A stretch of DNA of 64,000 nt from Ruegeria intermedia (lineage in GTDB: Bacteria > Pseudomonadota > Alphaproteobacteria > Rhodobacterales > Rhodobacteraceae), in NCBI RefSeq assembly GCF_900129345.1, contig NZ_FQVK01000013.1, positions 1-64,000 of the forward strand. The letters run 5' to 3'. Each line of letters opens with the position of its first letter. The first letter of the stretch is position 1. Of this stretch, positions 7,684-15,882 are shown piece by piece. The notes beneath the pieces were generated by a model. It did no database searches and was not told where the DNA came from. It saw nothing but the letters and a program-made list of their open reading frames with translations. The position numbers and the translations under genes were made by a program.

Positions 7684-8166
7684 TCAGCCGCCGTTCGACG
7701 CGCTGCACAGGTGGTCTTTGACCAGCGGCCCGACCTTGCCGAAATCCATCCGGCCGGCATAGCGCGACTTCAGCGCGCCCATCACCTTGCCCATGTCGCG
7801 GATCGAACCGGCTCCGGTCGCGCTGATTGCCGCCTGAATCGCGGCCGCGACCTCGTCGTCATCCAGCTGCTTGGGCAGGAACTCCTCGATCACCTCGACC
7901 TCGCGCAGTTCGCGTTCAGCCAGGTCGAGGCGGCCGCCCTCCTCGTAGGCGCGGGCGCTCTCTTTGCGCTGCTTGCTCATTTTTCCAAGGATCTCAAGCA
8001 CATCCGCATCGCCGCAGCCGGTGGCCTCTTCGTTGACCTCGGCGCGCTTGGCAATGTCGCGATCCTTGATGGCGGCGTTGATCAGCCGCAGGGTCGACAG
8101 GCGCTCGGTGTCCTTGTCTTTCATTGCTTGCTTCAGGGCGGTGGTGATCCGCGTTCGCATATCCAT
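7684..8166 (-). CDS. GatB/YqeY-domain protein
   Basis: A 160-residue YqeY-family protein, all-helical, related to the C-terminal tail domain of GatB amidotransferase. It contains the typical MRTRITTALKQAMKDKD opening, TLRLINAAIKDRDI, EFLPKQLDDDEV and the C-terminal KVMGALKSRYAGRMDFGKV. YqeY proteins are thought to interact with tRNA or amidotransferase-like partners, but the reaction is unproven. The start at 8166 or 8160 (second Met) cannot be separated. It is divergent from carA across a 183-base spacer carrying a CtrA-type motif. Confidence 0.9.
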   Translation of the reverse strand: MDMRTRITTALKQAMKDKDTERLSTLRLINAAIKDRDIAKRAEVNEEATGCGDADVLEILGKMSKQRKESARAYEEGGRLDLAERELREVEVIEEFLPKQLDDDEVAAAIQAAISATGAGSIRDMGKVMGALKSRYAGRMDFGKVGPLVKDHLCSASNGG

Positions 8167-8234
8167 CTGCTCAATTCATCCCCATGGCAACGGAACCCCG
8201 AACATATCCAAACAGTTTTCACGACACAACACCC

Positions 8235-8250
8235 TTAAACTTTTGTTAAG
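8235..8250. promoter_or_regulatory. CtrA-like site between yqeY and carA
   Basis: TTAA-ACTTTTG-TTAA-G fits the spacing TTAA-N7-TTAA of the CtrA binding consensus. It lies 69 bases upstream of the YqeY start and 100 bases upstream of carA. AT-rich spacers can show this by chance, so support is moderate. Confidence 0.4.
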
Positions 8251-8349
8251 TATTTGAAAAACAACGAAAGCCCGAAAATCGAACAGGGTTGACCCGAGGC
8301 ACCAACCCCCTTAGTTATGCGCCGATTTACCCAAAAGGAGAGTCGCGCC

Positions 8350-9516
8350 ATGGCCCACAACGCCACGTCCAAGCCCACCGCATGTCTGGCACTGGCCGAC
8401 GGAACGCTCTTCTTCGGAACCGGGTTCGGCGCCACCGGCCAGACCGTGGCCGAGCTGTGTTTCAACACCGCGATGACCGGCTATCAGGAGATCATGACCG
8501 ACCCGTCCTATGCCGGGCAGATCGTGACCTTCACCTTCCCGCATATCGGCAATGTCGGCGTCAATCCCGAAGATGACGAAACCGCCGATCCGGTGGCGGC
8601 GGGCATGGTCGTGAAATGGGACCCGACCGAGCCGTCGAACTGGCGCTCGGCCGAACGGCTGACCGACTGGCTGGCCCGCCGTGGCCGGATCGCCATCGGT
8701 GGGGTCGATACCCGCCGGCTGACCCGTGCGATCCGTCAGCAGGGCGCCCCGCATGTGGCCCTGGCCCACAACCCCGACGGCAATTTCGACATCGAATCGC
8801 TGATCGCCGCGGCGCGCGGTTTTGCCGGGCTGGAAGGCATGGACCTGGCCAAGGAGGTGACCTGCGCCCAAAGCTACCGCTGGGACGAGATGCGCTGGGC
8901 CTGGCCCGACGGCTATCAGCGGCAACAGGCCCCCGCGCACAAGGTCGTCGCCCTGGATTACGGCGCCAAACGGAACATCCTGCGCTGTCTGGCCTCGGCC
9001 GGATGCGACGTCACTGTTCTGCCCGCAACCGCCACCGCGGCCGAAGTTCTGGCCCATGACCCCGACGGCGTGTTCCTGTCCAACGGTCCGGGCGATCCGG
9101 CCGCCACGGGGGAATACGCGGTGCCGATGATCCGCGAAATTCTCGACACCACAGACCTTCCGGTCTTCGGGATCTGCCTCGGCCACCAGATGTTGGCGCT
9201 GGCGCTGGGCGGCCGAACGGTCAAGATGAACCACGGCCACCATGGCGCGAACCACCCGGTCAAGGATCTGGAAACCGGCAAGGTCGAGATCACATCGATG
9301 AACCACGGGTTCGCCGTGGACGCGCAATCGCTGCCCGAAGGCGTGATCGAAACCCACCGGTCCCTGTTCGACGGATCAAACTGCGGCATCCGCATGACCG
9401 ACCGTCCCGTCTATTCGGTTCAGTACCATCCCGAGGCGTCCCCCGGCCCGCAGGACAGTTTCTACCTGTTCGAACGGTTCGCGCAGGCCATGGCGGACAA
9501 AAAAGCGCACGCTTAA
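8350..9516 (+). CDS. carA: Carbamoyl-phosphate synthase small (glutaminase) subunit
   Basis: CarA hydrolyses glutamine and channels ammonia to CarB for carbamoyl phosphate used in arginine and pyrimidine synthesis. The 388-residue product has the N-terminal CPSase domain (CLALADGTLFFGTGFGATG) and a C-terminal class I amidotransferase domain with nucleophile Cys in FGICLGHQMLALALGG and the His/Glu of VQYHPEASPGP. Oxyanion-type SNGPGDPAATGEYAVP is intact. The ATG at 8350 is selected over an earlier one at 8317 because AAAAGGAGAG at 8333-8342 is correctly placed for it. carB is not in the window. Confidence 0.97.
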   Translation: MAHNATSKPTACLALADGTLFFGTGFGATGQTVAELCFNTAMTGYQEIMTDPSYAGQIVTFTFPHIGNVGVNPEDDETADPVAAGMVVKWDPTEPSNWRSAERLTDWLARRGRIAIGGVDTRRLTRAIRQQGAPHVALAHNPDGNFDIESLIAAARGFAGLEGMDLAKEVTCAQSYRWDEMRWAWPDGYQRQQAPAHKVVALDYGAKRNILRCLASAGCDVTVLPATATAAEVLAHDPDGVFLSNGPGDPAATGEYAVPMIREILDTTDLPVFGICLGHQMLALALGGRTVKMNHGHHGANHPVKDLETGKVEITSMNHGFAVDAQSLPEGVIETHRSLFDGSNCGIRMTDRPVYSVQYHPEASPGPQDSFYLFERFAQAMADKKAHA

Positions 9517-9544
9517 CCCTCGCCGGCCGCGATATGCGCAGCCG

Positions 9545-9560
9545 TTAACCCGAGATTAAC
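9545..9560. promoter_or_regulatory. CtrA-type binding site ahead of the glycosyltransferase gene
   Basis: TTAA-CCCGAGA-TTAA-C is a full match to the CtrA consensus TTAA-N7-TTAAC. It lies 47-62 bases before the ATG at 9607, in the 90-base gap after carA. In Rhodobacterales CtrA regulates motility, gene transfer agents and surface or c-di-GMP-linked functions, which suits the downstream gene. Confidence 0.65.
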
Positions 9561-9573
9561 CTTGATTGAGCAA

Positions 9574-9599
9574 CTCTGCCCGAGTGACTTCGGGCAGAG
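9574..9599 (+). promoter_or_regulatory. Perfect hairpin in the glycosyltransferase leader
   Basis: CTCTGCCCGA and TCGGGCAGAG form a perfect 10-bp stem with loop GTGACT, ending 7 bases before the ATG at 9607. The 3' arm includes the only purine-rich stretch (GGGCAGAG) that could act as a Shine-Dalgarno site, so the fold could hide the start region. No T-run follows, which argues against a simple carA terminator. Confidence 0.6.
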
Positions 9600-9606
9600 T
9601 ATCACT

Positions 9607-11520
9607 ATGGTTGAGCTGAGTTTTTCGGATCAGGGGCCCGCCACCGCAGTGGCGGGATCGGATCCGTGCAAGCCTCTTGGCGCCTGTTTGGTCGATGCGG
9701 GAACGATCACGCCCCAACAACTGGACGCGGCGTTGCAAGCGCAACAGCGGCAGAACGCACCGTTGGGCGAGATTCTCGTCAGCGAAAACTGGGCCACGCG
9801 CAAAGATGTTCTGTGCGCGCTGGGGCATCAACGCCAGTTGCAGTTCGCCGATCTCGAGACCGCTCCACCGCCCGCCGAGCTGTGCGCCCTGCGCCCGGTG
9901 GACTTTTGGATCGAACAAAACGTCGTTCCGTGGATGCGGGTCGGGCCGATCCTTCTGGTGGCCACCGCCCGCCCCGACCGGTTCGACATGGTGGCCGATC
10001 GCCTGCGCGACTGCGCGCAAACGGTGCTGCCGGTCCTGGCCCAGACGGACCAGATCGACAAGGCGATCGCGGACCGGTACAAGACGCAGCTGGCCCAGGC
10101 TGCAGAAACCCGCGCCCCGCTGAGCCAGAGTTGCCGTGGATGGAATCTCGGTTCGCGGTTCAAGCCGGCTGTTGCGTTTCTGGCGGCCGTCGCCGGGCTT
10201 GCCGCCATTCCGCAGCTTGGTCTTTCGCTGCTGTTCTGGGCCGCGGTCGGTACGCTAACCTTGTTTCTGGTCCTGCGTCTGGCTGGCTTGGCGGCCTATA
10301 TCGCCCCACGCAGGACGCGCCAGACCGAACCGTTGGAAACGCCCGCCCGGCTTCCCAGCGTTTCGATCATGGTTCCATTGTACAAGGAACGGGAAATCGC
10401 TGGCGCCCTGGTCCAGCGTCTTCAACGTCTGACATACCCCAAGGCGCTTCTGGATGTCGTCCTCGTGCTGGAGGAGAAGGATGGCGTCACGCGCGCAGCG
10501 CTGGAAAAAGCCGATCTGCCAAGCTGGATGCGCACGCTCGAGGTGCCGGCCCTGGGCGATCTGACCACCAAGCCCCGCGCAATGAATTATGCGCTGGATT
10601 TCTGTCGGGGCGAGATCGTGGGCGTCTGGGATGCCGAAGACGCCCCCGCGCCGGACCAGCTCGAGACCGTGGTTCGCCATTTCGCACAGGTGCCCGAGGA
10701 CGTGGTCTGCCTGCAGGGCGCACTGGATTTCTACAACCCCCGCACCAACTGGCGAGCCCGCTGCTTCACCATCGAATACAGCGGCTGGTTCCGGGTGATC
10801 CTGCCCGGCATCGCGCGGCTGGGGCTGGTCGTACCGTTGGGAGGAACGACGTTCTTCTTCCGCCGCGACAAGCTGATCGAGCTTGGCGGTTGGGACGCAC
10901 ACAACGTCACCGAGGACGCGGATCTCGGCCTGCGCCTGACCCGCGCCGGTTATCGCACCGAGATCGTGGATACCGCCACCTATGAGGAAGCGAATTTCCG
11001 CGCCTGGCCTTGGGTGAAACAACGCTCGCGCTGGCTCAAGGGCTTCATGGTCACCTACCTGGTGCACATGCGGTCTCCGGCGCGGCTGCTGCGCGACCTA
11101 GGGGCGTGGCGGTTCTTCGGCGTTCAGGCCTTTTTTCTGGGCACGGTCGGGCAATTTCTGCTTGCACCGGTGCTCTGGGCCTTCTGGCTGGCCACGGCCG
11201 GGTGGCCGCATCCTTTCCAGGGAGTCGTAGCGCCGGAAATCCTGCGCGGTTGCGTCTATCTGTTCCTGACCGCCGAGGCCGCTAACATCATCGTCGGCAC
11301 ACTGGGCGTGGTCGCGGGCGGCCGCCGGTTTCTGATCCCATGGGTACCGACCATGGCGCTGTACTATCCGCTGGGCGTGATAGCCGCCTACAAGGCGTTG
11401 TGGGAACTGGCGGCCAACCCGTTCTTCTGGGACAAGACCCAACATGGCCAGGCGGTCGAGGAAACCCTGCCCGAGCCTACTTTTCGCGCCGGATTGCGTC
11501 CTGTTTCAGACGGGTCATGA
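9607..11520 (+). CDS. Membrane glycosyltransferase family 2 with N-terminal MshEN-like domain
   Basis: A 637-residue inner-membrane protein. Residues about 22-85 contain two tandem 24-residue-type repeats (KPLGACLVDAGTITPQQLDAAL ... LGEILVSENW) resembling GspE_N/MshEN, a domain known to bind c-di-GMP in MshE and NfrB-type proteins. Membrane helices lie at about 165-220. The processive GT2 domain follows with WDAEDAP near 341, TEDADLGLRLTRAG near 436 and QRSRWLKG near 470 (the D, D, (Q)RxRW set), then about four C-terminal helices. It likely makes or exports a surface polysaccharide; the sugar is unknown. The ATG at 9607 is favoured: an earlier TTG at 9562 would put the hairpin inside the coding region. 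Its 3' end overlaps the convergent GntR gene by 44 bases. Confidence 0.85.
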   Translation: MVELSFSDQGPATAVAGSDPCKPLGACLVDAGTITPQQLDAALQAQQRQNAPLGEILVSENWATRKDVLCALGHQRQLQFADLETAPPPAELCALRPVDFWIEQNVVPWMRVGPILLVATARPDRFDMVADRLRDCAQTVLPVLAQTDQIDKAIADRYKTQLAQAAETRAPLSQSCRGWNLGSRFKPAVAFLAAVAGLAAIPQLGLSLLFWAAVGTLTLFLVLRLAGLAAYIAPRRTRQTEPLETPARLPSVSIMVPLYKEREIAGALVQRLQRLTYPKALLDVVLVLEEKDGVTRAALEKADLPSWMRTLEVPALGDLTTKPRAMNYALDFCRGEIVGVWDAEDAPAPDQLETVVRHFAQVPEDVVCLQGALDFYNPRTNWRARCFTIEYSGWFRVILPGIARLGLVVPLGGTTFFFRRDKLIELGGWDAHNVTEDADLGLRLTRAGYRTEIVDTATYEEANFRAWPWVKQRSRWLKGFMVTYLVHMRSPARLLRDLGAWRFFGVQAFFLGTVGQFLLAPVLWAFWLATAGWPHPFQGVVAPEILRGCVYLFLTAEAANIIVGTLGVVAGGRRFLIPWVPTMALYYPLGVIAAYKALWELAANPFFWDKTQHGQAVEETLPEPTFRAGLRPVSDGS

Positions 11521-12124
11521 ACGCGACCGAGATATGCTCTTTCAGCGCCCGGTCCGCGGCCTCCTCGTCGCGGGCCGCGATGGCGTCCACGATCGCCTTG
11601 TGCTCGTTCTGGGCGATTTCGCCCCGACCTTGCGCCGCCAGCGACGTGGTGGCCATCAGCGCCATCGTGCGGTGCACAAGGTCCAGCTGCTGCACGAGGT
11701 AACGGTTGTGCGAGGCCAGATGGATCTGCTCGTGGAACCGCCGATTGGCGCGCGACAGGGCGACCGGGTCATCCACAAGCGCATCGTCGGCCGCGACCAT
11801 GTCCTGCAACACCTTGATTTCTTCTTCGGTCGCATGCCGCGCGGCCAGCCGGGCCGCCAGCCCTTCCAACTCACGCCGCACGACATAGAGCTCGGCCATC
11901 TGGTTGTGGTCCAGCGAGGCCACGATCAGCGACCGCCCGTCACGCTCCAGCAGCGACTGCGTCTCGAGCCGCTGCAACGCCTCGCGGATCGGGGTGCGCG
12001 ACACGCCGAACCGCTCGGCCAGTTCGCTTTCCACCAGCCGGTCGCCGGGCTTGTACACCCCCACGTCGATGGCTTCGAGGATCAGGTTGTAGGCATCGGT
12101 CTGCGGCTGTTTCGTCTGGTTCAT
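11477..12124 (-). CDS. GntR-family transcriptional regulator, FadR/FCD type
   Basis: A 215-residue regulator with an N-terminal winged helix (LVESELAERFGVSRTPIREALQRLETQSLL, residues about 30-60) and a C-terminal FCD effector domain from about residue 75 (NQMAELYVVRRELEGLAARLAA; NRRFHEQIHLASHN; HEAR-like EHKAIVDAIAARD). The histidines of the FCD metal-binding pocket (FHEQIHLASHN, EHKAI, KEHISV) are present. Such proteins usually respond to organic acids. Its target is not evident: the divergent neighbour is a HAD phosphatase, and the gene overlaps the glycosyltransferase tail by 44 bases. Confidence 0.9.
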   Translation of the reverse strand: MNQTKQPQTDAYNLILEAIDVGVYKPGDRLVESELAERFGVSRTPIREALQRLETQSLLERDGRSLIVASLDHNQMAELYVVRRELEGLAARLAARHATEEEIKVLQDMVAADDALVDDPVALSRANRRFHEQIHLASHNRYLVQQLDLVHRTMALMATTSLAAQGRGEIAQNEHKAIVDAIAARDEEAADRALKEHISVAFMTRLKQDAIRREK

Positions 12125-12225
12125 CGGGTGCTGTCTCTCCTCGTTCGGACATGTCTATCCGGGCCATGGGTCCGCAATCAAGTGCGCCATTGAAAACCGG
12201 GTGGCCGCGGCCTAAACCCAAGCCC

Positions 12226-12870
12226 ATGGTCAAGGCTGCGTTTTCACATGTCACTCAATGGGTGTTCGATCTGGACAACACCCTGTATCCGCCGCACATG
12301 CGCCTGTTCGATCAGATCGAGGTGCTGATGACCGAATACGTGGTCGAAGCCCTGCGCGTCGACCGGGCCGAGGCCGACCGGCTGCGCCAGCACTATTGGC
12401 GCGAACACGGCACCACGCTGGCCGGACTGATGGCTGAACATGATCTGGACCCCGAGCCCTATCTGCACGCGGTTCATCAGGTCGACCTGAGCCACATGGA
12501 GCCCGACCCCGCGCTGGCCGCGCATGTCGGGGCCCTGCCCGGGCGGCGCATCGTCTACACCAACGGCAGCGCGCCTTATGCCGAGCGGGTTCTGGCCTCA
12601 CGCGGGTTGGACGGTTTGTTCGACGCGATCTATGGGGTCGAACATGCGGGGTATCGGCCCAAACCGGACAAGGCCGCGTTCGAAACGGTCTTTGCCCGCG
12701 ACGGCATCCGCCCCGACCGCGCCGCCATGTTCGAGGACGAGCCGCGCAACCTGAAGGCCCCGCATGACATGGGCATGCGCACGGTGCATGTCGCCCCCGA
12801 TCCGCATGACGCGGATCACATCCACCACCACACCGATGACCTGACCGCCTTTCTCGCACGCCTGATCTGA
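12226..12870 (+). CDS. HAD-superfamily pyrimidine 5'-nucleotidase
   Basis: A 214-residue HAD hydrolase of the Sdt1/pyrimidine 5'-nucleotidase group, expected to dephosphorylate UMP/CMP or related nucleotides. Motif I is WVFDLDNTLYPP (nucleophile and acid/base Asp), motif II IVYTNGS, motif III lysine in YRPKPDKAAFETV and motif IV MFEDEPRNLKAPHDMGM. The ATG at 12226 immediately precedes the conserved domain; an earlier ATG at 12151 lies in a proline-rich stretch with no family resemblance and would overlap the divergent promoter area. Confidence 0.88.
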   Translation: MVKAAFSHVTQWVFDLDNTLYPPHMRLFDQIEVLMTEYVVEALRVDRAEADRLRQHYWREHGTTLAGLMAEHDLDPEPYLHAVHQVDLSHMEPDPALAAHVGALPGRRIVYTNGSAPYAERVLASRGLDGLFDAIYGVEHAGYRPKPDKAAFETVFARDGIRPDRAAMFEDEPRNLKAPHDMGMRTVHVAPDPHDADHIHHHTDDLTAFLARLI

Positions 12871-12992
12871 ACCACCCGAGGCTGCGACGAAATGCGCCTG
12901 CGCGCAGCCCGAAACTGCGACGATCCGCGCATTCTGCAGGTGCTAAATCATTCCTACATCAGGCCCAGCGACGAACAGAAACGGAGACCCCG

Positions 12993-13241
12993 ATGACCGC
13001 GATCGAGATGCCCGGCCGCCTGCCCTTTTGGCAGCGCCTGCTTTTTGCAATTCCCCTGTTTGGCTGGCTGGCCCGCGATGCGGCCAATGGCAAGCCCGAG
13101 GATCTGGGCTATACCGCTGCGGCGCTGGTCAGCATGTGGGGCTGTTCGGCCCTGTTGTTCGGCCTGCCGGGCCTGTATCTGCCGGCCCTGGCGATGGTGC
13201 CGGTGATGTTCCTGATTCTGGTCCTGATTTCACGCGGCTAG
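12993..13241 (+). CDS. Small two-helix membrane protein of unknown function
   Basis: An 82-residue protein starting MTAIEMPGRLPFWQRLLFAIPLFGWL. An amphipathic or membrane-dipping start is followed by two hydrophobic segments (about 42-58 and 62-80). ACGGAGA lies a few bases ahead of the ATG, so translation looks real. No family is recognised. It sits between the nucleotidase and the UbiH-like gene, 75 bases upstream of the latter and in the same direction. Confidence 0.65.
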   Translation: MTAIEMPGRLPFWQRLLFAIPLFGWLARDAANGKPEDLGYTAAALVSMWGCSALLFGLPGLYLPALAMVPVMFLILVLISRG

Positions 13242-13315
13242 ACCACGGGACAGGATGTCACTTGGCGCAGGCCCCAGAACCGCACTAGGGTCCGCAGGCA
13301 ACGGAGAGTGACGCG

Positions 13316-14512
13316 ATGACCGACAGTTGTGACATCCTGATTTCCGGCGGCGGCATCGCCGGTTTGACCGCGGCGGCCGTATTTGGCGCCGCGGGGTTCG
13401 ACGTGATCTGCGTGGACCCGACCCCGCCCGTCACCGACCGAGACGCCGACGGATCCGACCTGCGCACCACCGCGTTTCTGCAACCGGCGCACGGCCTTCT
13501 GCAGCACTGCGGGTTGTGGGACCGGCTGGAACCCCACGCCGCGCCGCTGCAGATCATGCGCATCGTGGACGCAGGCGGCGACATCCCCGAGCCGCGCGTG
13601 GTGCGCGATTTCAACGCCGCCGATATCTCGGATCAACCCTTTGGCTGGAACCTGCCCAACTGGCTGCTGCGGCGCGAGATGGTGGCCCGGCTGCACGAAC
13701 TGCCGAATGTCGATTTCCGCCCCGGCACCGGCACCGTCAGCCTGTTCACCCGCACCGCCGAGGCGCGTGTCGGCCTGTCCGACGGCACCCGCATCCGCAC
13801 CAAGCTGGTGATCGCCGCCGACGGCCGCAACTCGCCCATGCGCGAGGCTGCGGGGATCAAGGTCCACACCACGCGGTACGGGCAGAAAGCACTGGCCTTT
13901 GCGGTGACGCATCCGATTGCCCATGAAAACGTCTCGACCGAGATCCACCGGTCCGGCGGGCCGTTCACTCTGGTCCCCCTGCCCGACTGGCAGGGCCAGC
14001 CCTCGTCGGCGATCGTGTGGATGGAGCGCGGCCCGCGCGCGGTCGACTTGCTGAACCTGCCCGAGGCCGAGTTCGAGGCCGCGATGACCGAGCGGTCCTG
14101 CGGCCTGTTCGGACCGCTGAAACTGGCCTCGCGCCGGACGATCTGGCCGATCATCAGCCAATCGGCCGAGCGCCTGTCGGCCCAGCGCGTGGCCCTGATG
14201 GCCGAGGCCGCCCATGTGGTGCCCCCGATCGGCGCACAGGGGCTGAACATGTCATTGGGGGATCTGCGCAGCCTGCTGGACCTGGCCCAGGCCCGACCCG
14301 AGGGTCTGGGAGATGCCCAGATGCTGGAGGCCTATCACAAGGCCCGCCATGCCGAGATCGAACTGCGCGTCAAGGGGATCGACCTGCTGAACCGCGCCTC
14401 GATGGTCGAGGCACGGCCGTTGCGCGATGCGCGCGCTGTGGGGCTGAACGCGCTCTATTCGATGCCGGTGGTGCGCAAGACGTTGATGCAGATGGGCCTC
14501 GGCGTGCGCTGA
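13316..14512 (+). CDS. UbiH/UbiF/COQ6-family FAD-dependent hydroxylase
   Basis: A 398-residue flavoprotein monooxygenase, probably hydroxylating a polyprenylated ring in ubiquinone synthesis. The FAD-binding GxGxxG is ISGGGIAGLTAAAVFGAAGF at residues 7-26, the DG motif is in VIAADGRNSPMREAAGI, and the second FAD motif is LMAEAAHVVPPIGAQGLNMS. The last motif normally reads GDAAH; here Asp is replaced by Glu, a mild change. Which ring position it modifies cannot be told from sequence. Convergent with the aminotransferase (13-base gap). Confidence 0.88.
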   Translation: MTDSCDILISGGGIAGLTAAAVFGAAGFDVICVDPTPPVTDRDADGSDLRTTAFLQPAHGLLQHCGLWDRLEPHAAPLQIMRIVDAGGDIPEPRVVRDFNAADISDQPFGWNLPNWLLRREMVARLHELPNVDFRPGTGTVSLFTRTAEARVGLSDGTRIRTKLVIAADGRNSPMREAAGIKVHTTRYGQKALAFAVTHPIAHENVSTEIHRSGGPFTLVPLPDWQGQPSSAIVWMERGPRAVDLLNLPEAEFEAAMTERSCGLFGPLKLASRRTIWPIISQSAERLSAQRVALMAEAAHVVPPIGAQGLNMSLGDLRSLLDLAQARPEGLGDAQMLEAYHKARHAEIELRVKGIDLLNRASMVEARPLRDARAVGLNALYSMPVVRKTLMQMGLGVR

Positions 14513-14525
14513 GGCCCATACCGGC

Positions 14526-15653
14526 CTACAGCACCTGATCCAGCACCCGCTTCAGCCGGGCCACCGTGCCATCGACATCATACAGCTTGTCCAGCCCGAA
14601 CAGGCCCAGACGGAAGGTGCTGAACCCTTCGGGCTCGTCACATTGCAGCGGCACGCCGGCGGCGATCTGCATGCCCAGCGCGGCGAATTTCTTGCCGTTC
14701 TGCACCTCGGGGTCGTCGGTATAGCTGACCACCACCCCCGGCGCGCCAAAACCTTCGGCCGCGACCGAAACGACCCCCTTGTCGCGCAGCATCGCCCGCA
14801 CCGCATTGCCCAGCCGCCATTGCGCATCGCGCAGCTTGTCGAACCCATAGTCACGGGTCTCCTGCATCGTATCGCGGAACGCCCGCAGCGCATCGGTGGG
14901 CATGGTGGCGTGATAGGCATGGCCGCCGCCCTCATAGGCCTGCATGATCTGGCGCCATTTCTTCAGGTCCAGCGCGAAACTGTCCGAGGTGGTCTCGGCC
15001 AGCCGTGCCTCGGCGCGGTCGGACAGCATGACCAGACCGGCACAGGGCGAGGCGCTCCAACCCTTTTGTGGGGCCGAGATCAGAACGTCCACGCCGGTGG
15101 CCTTCATGTCGATCCAGGCACAGCCCGAGGCGATGCAGTCGAGCACCATCAGCGCGCCGACCTCGTGCGCGGCGGCGGCCATCGCGGTGACATAGTCATC
15201 CGGCAGAATGACCCCGGCCGAGGTTTCCACATGCGGCGCGAACACCACGCCGGGTCGCTGGCTGCGAATGGTTTCAACCACCTCGTCGATCGGCGCGGGC
15301 GCAAAGGGCGACGGGCTGGAATTTCCGGTTGGGCGGGCCTTCAACACGGTGGCCGAGGCCGTCAGCCCCCCGGTTTCGATGATCTGGCTCCAGCGATACG
15401 AGAACCAGCCGTTGCGCACCACCAGCACGTTGGCTCCGCGGGCGAACTGACGGGCCACGGCCTCCATCGCATAGGTTCCGCCACCCGGCACCACGGCCAC
15501 GCCATCCGCGCCATAGACCTCGCGCAGCATCCCTGAAATGTCGCGCATCACCTGCTGGAACGCCTGCGACATGTGGTTGAGAGAACGATCGGTGAACACG
15601 ACCGAAAACTCCTCGAGCCCTTGCGGATCGACGGCTTCCAACACTGCGGGCAT
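14526..15653 (-). CDS. Class V PLP-dependent aminotransferase, alanine--glyoxylate type
   Basis: A 375-residue fold-type I enzyme. The PLP lysine is in VLISAPQKGWSASPC, near residue 188, and the upstream Asp contacting the pyridine nitrogen is in GALMVLDCIASGCAWIDM. VVPGGGTYAMEAVARQFARG near residues 55-75 binds the cofactor phosphate. Such enzymes include serine/alanine--glyoxylate and 2-aminoethylphosphonate aminotransferases; the amino donor here is unknown. The ATG at 15653 is chosen because AAAGGAAC precedes it. It is divergent from a UTRA-type GntR gene, which may control it by a shared 229-base intergenic region. Confidence 0.85.
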   Translation of the reverse strand: MPAVLEAVDPQGLEEFSVVFTDRSLNHMSQAFQQVMRDISGMLREVYGADGVAVVPGGGTYAMEAVARQFARGANVLVVRNGWFSYRWSQIIETGGLTASATVLKARPTGNSSPSPFAPAPIDEVVETIRSQRPGVVFAPHVETSAGVILPDDYVTAMAAAAHEVGALMVLDCIASGCAWIDMKATGVDVLISAPQKGWSASPCAGLVMLSDRAEARLAETTSDSFALDLKKWRQIMQAYEGGGHAYHATMPTDALRAFRDTMQETRDYGFDKLRDAQWRLGNAVRAMLRDKGVVSVAAEGFGAPGVVVSYTDDPEVQNGKKFAALGMQIAAGVPLQCDEPEGFSTFRLGLFGLDKLYDVDGTVARLKRVLDQVL

Positions 15654-15742
15654 GGAGGTTCCTTTCCAGTTTTGATTTTTTCGAAACAAGAAGCAAACTA
15701 TGGGGATACGCTGGTCGTTATCAACGATTGACGCAAGGTAAA

Positions 15743-15755
15743 TGTCACTTTGACA
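15743..15755. promoter_or_regulatory. Palindrome between aminotransferase and GntR genes, possible operator
   Basis: TGTCA-CTT-TGACA is a perfect short inverted repeat in the divergent gap; a second, wider one (AGTGT at 15805-15809, ACACT at 15822-15826) follows. Placement between a GntR regulator and a divergent enzyme gene suggests operator sites. Confidence 0.4.
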
Positions 15756-15882
15756 CTTTTGTGTGCGGCAGGATCGGCCAGAACGGCAAAAATGACGCCA
15801 ACCAGTGTCAGGTGATCTTTACACTCTGGCGTGTTTCTGAACAGATACGCTCAGCCGGAACCTGAACAGGAATTTCCAGACA

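Noticed and set aside
12892..12996. A 34-codon frame whose TGA overlaps the ATG of the small membrane gene at 12993.
   Set aside because: No ribosome site, no similarity, and composition like non-coding sequence; the overlap is probably chance.
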